Below, piece after piece: positions 58,762-64,000 of a DNA stretch of 64,000 bases. Position 1 is the first letter of the stretch. Each line of letters opens with the position of its first letter. Below the pieces are notes generated by a model, which had not been told where the DNA came from, ran no database searches, and saw nothing but the letters and a program-made list of their open reading frames with translations. A program made the translations under genes and the position numbers. This DNA comes from Pigmentiphaga sp. NML030171 (GTDB taxonomy: Bacteria; Pseudomonadota; Gammaproteobacteria; Burkholderiales; Burkholderiaceae_B), in assembly GCF_002188635.1 (NCBI RefSeq), contig NZ_NINX01000024.1:248001-312000 (forward strand), in the 5' to 3' direction.

Positions 58762-59847
58762 ATGACCCCGCAGGACCAGTCTCCCGGTCCGGACGAGGCG
58801 GCGGACGACGAGAACGGCGCACAGCGCTCGTTCTTCGACGACGCGCCCGCCAGGCCGCCCGCCAAGGCCAGGGGCCGGGCCAGGACGATTCCCGCCGCCG
58901 AGCATCCCGACGCGCTGCGCCAGCTCGGCGCCGCGATGCCCGCACAGTTGCACCTGGGAACCTCGTCCTGGGCCTTCGCCGGCTGGAATGGCATCGTCTA
59001 CGGCGCCAAGGCCAGCGAATCGCTGCTGTCGCGCGAAGGCCTGCCGGCCTACTCGTCCCATCCGCTGCTCAATAGCGTCAGCCTGGACCGCACCTTCTAC
59101 GCGCCGCTGACCGCCGAACAGTACGCCCACTACGCGAACCAGGTGCCCACGGGTTTTCGCTTCGTCGTCAAGGCGCCCAACCTGGTGACCGACGTCGTCC
59201 TGCGCGACGATCGCGGCGCGCCGGCCGGCCCCAATCCCAGCTTCCTGGACCCGGTGCTGGCCACCGACCATTTCGTGACGCCCTGCCTGGAGGGCCTGGG
59301 CACGAAGGCGGGTCCGCTGGTGTTCCAGTTCTCGCCGCTGCCCCCCGAGATCCTGGGCGATCCCGCCGGCTGGGTCGCCCGCCTGTCGGCGTTCCTGGCC
59401 GCGCTGCCTGCGCTGCCCGCCTCGCAGGGCCACGAACGCCCGTTCTACGCGGTGGAGTTCCGCGACCCGCAGGCGGTCACGCCGCGCATGATGAAGATGC
59501 TGGCGGAGCGCGGCGTGCGCTACTGCGTCGCCATCCATGCGCGGATGCCGTCGGCGGCGCGCCAGATGCAGGCCGTGGCGGCGACCGGCCCCGGCCCGCT
59601 GGTGGTGCGCTGGAGCCTGCTGGCGGGCCAGCGCTACGAAGCGGCCAAGGCGCGCTTCTCGCCCTTCGACAAGATCCAGGTCCAGGATCCCGAAACGCGG
59701 CGGGTCCTGGCCGAAGCCGCGCTGGCCGCCCACGCCGCGGGCCAGCCGGCCTGGATCGTGGCCAACAACAAGGCCGAGGGCAGCGCGCCCCTGACGCTCG
59801 AGCTGCTGGCAAGGGAAATCGCGACACGCTCCGCGCCGCCCGGATAG
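58762..59847 (+). CDS. DUF72 family protein
   Basis: 361 residues, TIM-barrel-like DUF72 (YecE) protein of unknown function. Seen: LHLGTSSWAFAGWNGIVYGA, NSVSLDRTFYAPLTAEQYAH, GFRFVVKAPNLVTD, GPLVFQFSPLPPEIL, and YAVEFRDPQAVTPRMMKML. The first 60 residues are a charged, Ala/Pro-rich extension not seen in the core family. It starts 7 bases after pdxH, so they are probably co-transcribed. The family is sometimes linked to Fe-S or redox proteins, but no reaction is established. Confidence 0.85.
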   Translation: MTPQDQSPGPDEAADDENGAQRSFFDDAPARPPAKARGRARTIPAAEHPDALRQLGAAMPAQLHLGTSSWAFAGWNGIVYGAKASESLLSREGLPAYSSHPLLNSVSLDRTFYAPLTAEQYAHYANQVPTGFRFVVKAPNLVTDVVLRDDRGAPAGPNPSFLDPVLATDHFVTPCLEGLGTKAGPLVFQFSPLPPEILGDPAGWVARLSAFLAALPALPASQGHERPFYAVEFRDPQAVTPRMMKMLAERGVRYCVAIHARMPSAARQMQAVAATGPGPLVVRWSLLAGQRYEAAKARFSPFDKIQVQDPETRRVLAEAALAAHAAGQPAWIVANNKAEGSAPLTLELLAREIATRSAPPG

Positions 59848-59913
59848 AATGAGGGATTACAGCAACATCAGCCACGCAACCCGCGACCTGGGTGCGTCAG
59901 CCCTCCCCCCTGG

Positions 59914-60429
59914 ATGCCCGCAGCTCTTCCGGACTTCGACTCCACCGCCTTCCGCTCCGCCCTGGGCCGCTTCGCCACCGGTGTGACGGTCGTCACCGCC
60001 ATGGGCCCCGACGGCCATCCTGTCGGCCTGACGGTCAGTTCATTCAATTCGGTGTCGCTATCGCCGCCGCTGGTGCTGTGGAGCCTGTCGCTCACCTCCG
60101 GATCCCTGCAGGCGCTCGAAGCGGCCAGCCATTACGCGGTGAACGTGCTGGCGGCCGACCAGATCGACGTCGCCCGGCGCTTCGCCACGCGCGGCCATGC
60201 CGCCGACCGCTACGCGCACGTCACCTGGCGGCCCGGCAGGCATGGCGCCCCGCTGATAGACGGTTGCACGGCGTGGTTCGAATGCTATAACCGCAGCAGG
60301 TACCGCGAAGGCGATCACTGCATCTTCGTCGGCGAAGTCGAGCATTGCGGTCACACCGATGCCATGCCGCTGGTGTTCCATGCCGGAGGCTTCGACCTGA
60401 CGCCGCAGCGCACGCGCAAGACTCCTTGA
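59914..60429 (+). CDS. Flavin reductase-like, FMN-binding protein
   Basis: 171 residues of the split-barrel flavin reductase domain (HpaC/NTAB-type small components). Seen: FRSALGRFATGVTVVTAMGP, VGLTVSSFNSVSLSPPLVLW, HYAVNVLAADQIDVARRFAT, CIFVGEVEHCGHTDAMPLVF. Such proteins use NAD(P)H to supply reduced FMN or FAD to a partner monooxygenase, none of which is adjacent. ATG 59914 is the first in-frame start. TAGAAT at 59845-59850 may be its -10. The lipoprotein gene follows 4 bases on. Confidence 0.87.
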   Translation: MPAALPDFDSTAFRSALGRFATGVTVVTAMGPDGHPVGLTVSSFNSVSLSPPLVLWSLSLTSGSLQALEAASHYAVNVLAADQIDVARRFATRGHAADRYAHVTWRPGRHGAPLIDGCTAWFECYNRSRYREGDHCIFVGEVEHCGHTDAMPLVFHAGGFDLTPQRTRKTP

Positions 60430-60433
60430 CCCC

Positions 60434-61234
60434 ATGACCGCCAGGCTTTCCATGCATCGTCGCACCGTCCTCGCCCTGCTCTGCGCCCTGTCCCTGACCG
60501 CCTGCAACGGCTATTTCGGCTCGTCCGACGATGACAGCGGCGGCGGCGGTGGAGGCGGCGGGGGCAACAGCGACGCCCAGGGCATCTGGACCGGCAACCT
60601 CACCAGCGACACCTTGTCGCTGAGCATGCTGGTCACGCCCAGCAACGAACTGTGGGCCATGTCCTGGAGCGAGGGCTTCAGCCAGGTGCGGCGCATGACC
60701 CGCGGCACCGGGTCCCTGAACGGCAAGGCCTTCACCGGCACGGGCAAGACCTTCGGCACCGGCGACACCACGGTCGAGACGGCCAACCTGACCGGGACGG
60801 TCACCAGCGCGTCCAGCTTCGACGGCAACCTGGGCCAGAACGTGACCTTCACGTCCAGCTTCAACAGCCAGTACAACGATGCCTTCGACCTGGCCAACTA
60901 CGCCGGAACGTGGACGGGCCGCGACAGCACCAGTTCCGCCGTCACGATCACCGTGCAGTCCAATGGCGATTTCTCGGCCCGCTCGTCCATCAGCGGCCGG
61001 CCGGACACCTGCAACATCAACGGCGCGCTGGCCAGGGCTTCCTCGGGCAAGAACTACGCGACCACGACCTTCTCGTTCGGCAGCGCCACGAACTGCCTGA
61101 GCCAGCACGCGGGCGCCAGCATGCAGGGCGTGGCGATACGGTTGACGGAAAAGGACAAGCAGCCGCTGCTGCTGATCATGGCGACCAACAGCGGCCAGTC
61201 GGCGGGCTGGTTCGCCTACGCGCGCAAGCAGTAG
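60434..61234 (+). CDS. Hypothetical lipoprotein with poly-glycine linker
   Basis: 266 residues. Signal LALLCALSLTAC with lipid-anchored Cys24, then an acidic and glycine run (DDDSGGGGGGGGGNS) that looks like a flexible spacer, then a beta-rich domain with two similar lobes (IWTGNLTSDTLSLSMLVTPS; YAGTWTGRDSTSSAVTITVQ). Low Lys/Arg and high Thr/Ser, as in exported beta proteins. No family recognised. An in-frame ATG at 60452 (MHRRTVLALL) could be the true start. It lies 4 bases after the flavin reductase gene. Confidence 0.75.
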   Translation: MTARLSMHRRTVLALLCALSLTACNGYFGSSDDDSGGGGGGGGGNSDAQGIWTGNLTSDTLSLSMLVTPSNELWAMSWSEGFSQVRRMTRGTGSLNGKAFTGTGKTFGTGDTTVETANLTGTVTSASSFDGNLGQNVTFTSSFNSQYNDAFDLANYAGTWTGRDSTSSAVTITVQSNGDFSARSSISGRPDTCNINGALARASSGKNYATTTFSFGSATNCLSQHAGASMQGVAIRLTEKDKQPLLLIMATNSGQSAGWFAYARKQ

Positions 61235-61235
61235 A

Positions 61236-62231
61236 TCAGGCCTCGCCCGACCCCACGGCCGCCCGTCCCAGGCGGTCGCGCACCGCCGTCCAGGCGGGCG
61301 CCGCGGGCGGCTGCTCGAACAGCAGGACATCCACTCCCTTGCCGTCCAGTTCGCGCAGGGTCGCGTACAGCGCCTGCGCATAGCGTTCGGGATCGGCGGG
61401 CGCCTCTAGCCAGCAGGCCGCGCCGCCCGGATCCTGGCGGGACCAGACCCCCGCCGAGCGGCCACGCGCCGCCTCGGCGGCGATCTCGTCCGCGAGCCGG
61501 CCGGCGTCGACCAGCCTGAGCGGCGTGCGCGGCGCATAGTGCGCCGACAGCGATCCCGATACGCGCGGCACCGGGCGTTGCGCGTCCATCTGGGCGCGGG
61601 TCAGCACGGGGCTGCCCAGCACCTCGGACAGGGCCAGGGCCGAGACATGGCCCGGACGCAGCAGGATGGGGATCTGGGTGGAGACGTCGACGATGGTCGA
61701 CTCGATGCCGACTTCGCAGGGCCCGCCGTCCAGCACCAGCGGCACCGCGTCGCCGAACTCGTCGGCCACGTGAGCCGCCGTGGTCGGGCTGACCCGGCCG
61801 AAGCGGTTGGCCGACGGCGCGGCCAGGCCGCCGCCGAACGCGGCCAGGAGGGCCTGCGCGGCCGAATGCGAGGGACAGCGCAGCCCGACCGTGTCCTGCC
61901 CGCCCGTGACGGCATCCAGCACCCCGGCGGCGCGCGGCAGGATCAGCGTCAGCGGCCCGGGCCAGAATGCGTCCATCAGCCGGCGGGCGGCCTCCGGAAT
62001 GCTGGCGGCCCAGCGCGACAGGTCGGCGCCGGCCGCGACGTGCACGATGACGGGATGGTCGTTGGGCCGGCCCTTGGCGGCGAAGATGCGCGCCACCGCC
62101 TCGGCGTCCGAGGCATCGGCGGCCAGGCCGTAGACCGTCTCGGTGGGCATGCCCACCAGTTGTCCGGCCTGGAGCAGCGCCACCGCTTGCGCGATGGCTT
62201 CCGGCGTGGGCGGCAGGATGCGCGCGCTCAT
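61236..62231 (-). CDS. tsaC: L-threonylcarbamoyladenylate synthase (Sua5/YrdC)
   Basis: 331 residues from ATG 62231 (MSARILPPTPEAIAQAV). N-terminal YrdC domain (GMPTETVYGLAADASDAEAV, IFAAKGRPNDHPVIVHVA, PGPLTLILPRA, GGLAAPSANRFGRVSPTTAA) followed by a C-terminal Sua5 domain (SGSLSAHYAPRTPLRLVDAG), so it is the longer Sua5 type rather than the short TsaC. Makes threonylcarbamoyl-AMP for t6A37 in tRNA. It starts 4 bases after purK ends and the three genes run in one direction. Confidence 0.93.
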   Translation of the reverse strand: MSARILPPTPEAIAQAVALLQAGQLVGMPTETVYGLAADASDAEAVARIFAAKGRPNDHPVIVHVAAGADLSRWAASIPEAARRLMDAFWPGPLTLILPRAAGVLDAVTGGQDTVGLRCPSHSAAQALLAAFGGGLAAPSANRFGRVSPTTAAHVADEFGDAVPLVLDGGPCEVGIESTIVDVSTQIPILLRPGHVSALALSEVLGSPVLTRAQMDAQRPVPRVSGSLSAHYAPRTPLRLVDAGRLADEIAAEAARGRSAGVWSRQDPGGAACWLEAPADPERYAQALYATLRELDGKGVDVLLFEQPPAAPAWTAVRDRLGRAAVGSGEA

Positions 62232-62235
62232 GCGG

Positions 62236-63414
62236 CTACGGATAGGCGATGCCCAGCGCCGCCGCCACCTGCGCGGCACTGCGCTCGGCCTGCGCGCGGT
62301 CCGCGCCCAGGCAGGTCACGTGGCCCATCTTGCGGCCGCGCCGTGCCTCGGTCTTGCCGTACAGGTGCAGCTTGGCGGTGGGTGCCTGCAGGGCCCGGCC
62401 CCAGGCCGGTTCGGCGGCCTGTTCGCCCGCCTGGAACCAGATGTCGCCCAGGATGTTGAGCATGACCGACGCGGCCAGCGCATCGGACGACCCCAGCGGC
62501 TGGCCCGCCAGCACCCGTACCTGCTGCTCGAACTGGCTGGTGACGCAGGCATCGATGCTGTAGTGGCCGCTGTTGTGGGGCCGTGGCGCGATCTCGTTGA
62601 CGATCAGGCGATCGCCCGGCAGCACGAAGAACTCCACGCACAGCACGCCGCAATACTCCAGCCCGGCCGCGACCTGCAGCGCCGCGGCGCGGGCGCGGCG
62701 CACGATGTCCTCGGAAGCGCGCGGCGACGGCACGGTCGAGATCGCCAGGATGCCGTCGCGATGCACGTTCTCGGAGACCGGATAGGTCACCACTTCGCCG
62801 TCGAAGCCGCGCGCGACCACGACGGAGATTTCGAACTCCAGCGGCAGCCTGGCCTCGAGCACGCAGGGCACGTTGCCGAACGAGGCGAACGCGGCGCGCG
62901 CCTGCTCGGCCGACTCGACCCGGGCCTGGCCCTTGCCGTCGTAGCCCAGGCGCGTGGCCTTCAGGATGCCCGGATACAGCGAGGCGGGCGCCGCGGCGAT
63001 GTCGGCCTCGGCGCGGATCTCGGCATAGGGCGCCACGGGCACGCCTATCGAGGCGATGTAGCCCTTCTCGGCGATGCGGTCCTGGGCGATGGCCACCGCG
63101 CCGGCAGCCGGACTGACCTGGCAGCGCAGGGCCAACTTCTCGAGGCTGGCGGCCGGGACGTTCTCGAATTCGGTGGTAACGGCGGCGCAGCGCTCGGCCA
63201 GTTGCGCCAGGCCGGCCTCGTCGTCGTAGCCGGCACGGATGTGCAGGTCGGCCACCGCGCCGGCGGGACAATCGGCGATCGGATCCAGCACCGCCACGCG
63301 GTACCCCATGCTTTGCGCGGCATGGCAGAACATCCGGCCCAGTTGGCCGCCGCCCAGCAGCCCCAGCCAGCCGCCCGGCTGCACCACGCGCGCCTTCGCC
63401 TTGCCTTCGCTCAT
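62236..63414 (-). CDS. purK: 5-(carboxyamino)imidazole ribonucleotide synthase PurK
   Basis: 392-residue ATP-grasp enzyme of purine synthesis; carboxylates AIR using ATP and bicarbonate. [56 protein letters not shown] (ATP-grasp), [20 protein letters not shown], and [20 protein letters not shown] are family patterns. Its ATG overlaps the purE stop (ATGA at 63411-63414), so the pair is translationally coupled. Normal length. Confidence 0.96.
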   Translation of the reverse strand: MSEGKAKARVVQPGGWLGLLGGGQLGRMFCHAAQSMGYRVAVLDPIADCPAGAVADLHIRAGYDDEAGLAQLAERCAAVTTEFENVPAASLEKLALRCQVSPAAGAVAIAQDRIAEKGYIASIGVPVAPYAEIRAEADIAAAPASLYPGILKATRLGYDGKGQARVESAEQARAAFASFGNVPCVLEARLPLEFEISVVVARGFDGEVVTYPVSENVHRDGILAISTVPSPRASEDIVRRARAAALQVAAGLEYCGVLCVEFFVLPGDRLIVNEIAPRPHNSGHYSIDACVTSQFEQQVRVLAGQPLGSSDALAASVMLNILGDIWFQAGEQAAEPAWGRALQAPTAKLHLYGKTEARRGRKMGHVTCLGADRAQAERSAAQVAAALGIAYP

Positions 63415-63941
63415 GCCTGTCCCCCCGGAGGCAGCGCCATCGCGCGCGCGGCCTCGGTCTGGCGGGCACGGAAGGCCTCGAGCTTCTTGCGCAGCGCCGG
63501 ATCGGTACAGGCCAGGTTGGCCACCGCATGCAGCGCCGCGTTGGCGGCCCCGGCTTCGCCGATGGCGAAGGTGGCCACCGGCACGCCCTTGGGCATCTGC
63601 ACGATGGAAAGCAGGGAGTCCTCGCCGCGCAGGTACTTGGACGGCACCGGCACGCCGAACACCGGCACCGGCGTCAGCGCCGCCAGCATGCCCGGCAGGT
63701 GGGCCGCGCCGCCGGCGCCCGCGATGATGGCGCGCAGGCCCCGGCGGGTGGCCTCGGCGCCGTACTCGACCATGTCGAGCGGCATGCGGTGGGCCGACAC
63801 CACGCGGGCTTCATGCGCCACGCCGAACTCGTCGAGCACGGCGACGGCATGCTTCATGATCTCCCAGTCGCTGGAAGACCCCATGACGATGCCGATCTGC
63901 ACCGCCTCGGGGGAAGAAGAGGAAGAAGGGGAACTGGACAT
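63411..63941 (-). CDS. purE: N5-carboxyaminoimidazole ribonucleotide mutase PurE
   Basis: 176 residues from ATG 63941 ([20 protein letters not shown]). Rearranges N5-CAIR to CAIR after Pur[21 protein letters not shown] (substrate loop), [20 protein letters not shown] (catalytic His), [20 protein letters not shown], and [20 protein letters not shown] are the class I PurE pattern. The Ser-rich first 15 residues are an unconserved extension; an alternative ATG at 63959 would add 6. First of the purE-purK-tsaC unit; upstream sequence to 64000 shows no further gene. Confidence 0.96.
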   Translation of the reverse strand: MSSSPSSSSSPEAVQIGIVMGSSSDWEIMKHAVAVLDEFGVAHEARVVSAHRMPLDMVEYGAEATRRGLRAIIAGAGGAAHLPGMLAALTPVPVFGVPVPSKYLRGEDSLLSIVQMPKGVPVATFAIGEAGAANAALHAVANLACTDPALRKKLEAFRARQTEAARAMALPPGGQA

Positions 63942-64000
63942 GTGGGACCTTGCGGGCACCCGGCGTGCCGGGGCAGCGGGCGAGCGTCGAAAAGCGCGAT

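Overview
The window looks like chromosomal DNA of a high-GC beta-proteobacterium, most likely an Alcaligenaceae member of the Bordetella/Achromobacter type. The basis is the strong GC codon bias, two orphan periplasmic Bug (TctC-type) receptors, several small catabolic clusters each with its own IclR, GntR or MarR regulator, a double-length tandem UvrA, and housekeeping genes (trmB, dnaQ, gloB, mltD, fabI, purEK, pdxH). No phage, transposase, integrase or CRISPR array is visible. The genus is inference; no database was searched.

Layout. 1-2357 (minus): nitrate/sulfonate/taurine-type ABC importer, with the permease cut by the window edge. 2641-3628: thiS directly followed by trmB, with no thiG. 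3662-6963: IclR regulator, CaiB-type CoA transferase, stand-alone iscS. 7072-11930: GntR-controlled catabolic operon (FAH hydrolase, Bug receptor run into a quinone-oxidoreductase-like protein through an apparent frameshift, AA_synth-family protein, VOC protein). 12069-13199: aqpZ and a VanZ-like protein. 13328-18990: IclR regulator followed by an amidohydrolase, a complete ABC importer and an alpha/beta hydrolase. 18996-26393 (minus): a single apparent operon with TRAP transporter, MarR, phosphonate-monoester-hydrolase/sulfatase, both subunits of a 2-aminophenol 1,6-dioxygenase and a 2-aminomuconate-deaminase-like RidA protein. 26667-27516: tRNA-Val(CAC) and dnaQ. 27575-27841: a large nested palindrome. 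27850-32065: RND efflux pump. 32178-34956: a second FAH/Bug/GntR module. 34971-39309: methyltransferase, gloB, mltD, fabI. 39521-44394: dctD, dctB, dctA with a classical UAS/IHF/sigma-54 promoter. 44660-47040: tannase-family lipoprotein and two small proteins. 47183-61234: tandem UvrA, a class IV aminotransferase, tcdA, an MFS transporter, a Tat-exported amidohydrolase, chaC, pdxH, a DUF72 protein, a flavin reductase and a lipoprotein. 61236-63941 (minus): purE-purK-tsaC/sua5.

How the genes work together. Much of the window is about scavenging and breaking down small organic molecules: uptake systems (two ABC, one TRAP, two Bug receptors, DctA) sit beside ring-cleavage or hydrolytic enzymes and a local regulator. 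Several regulator genes are separated from their targets by short AT-rich regions holding clear inverted repeats, which I list as candidate operators. The most distinctive cluster is the TRAP/MarR/sulfatase/aminophenol-dioxygenase operon. Its gene content suggests import of an esterified (sulfate, phosphate or phosphonate) amino-phenolic compound, removal of the ester and extradiol cleavage. That reading is inference.

A dispersed repeat of about 65 bp starting GTGGATCCGGC occurs four times between 38.4 and 46.6 kb and once supplies the 3' end of a gene (dctD).
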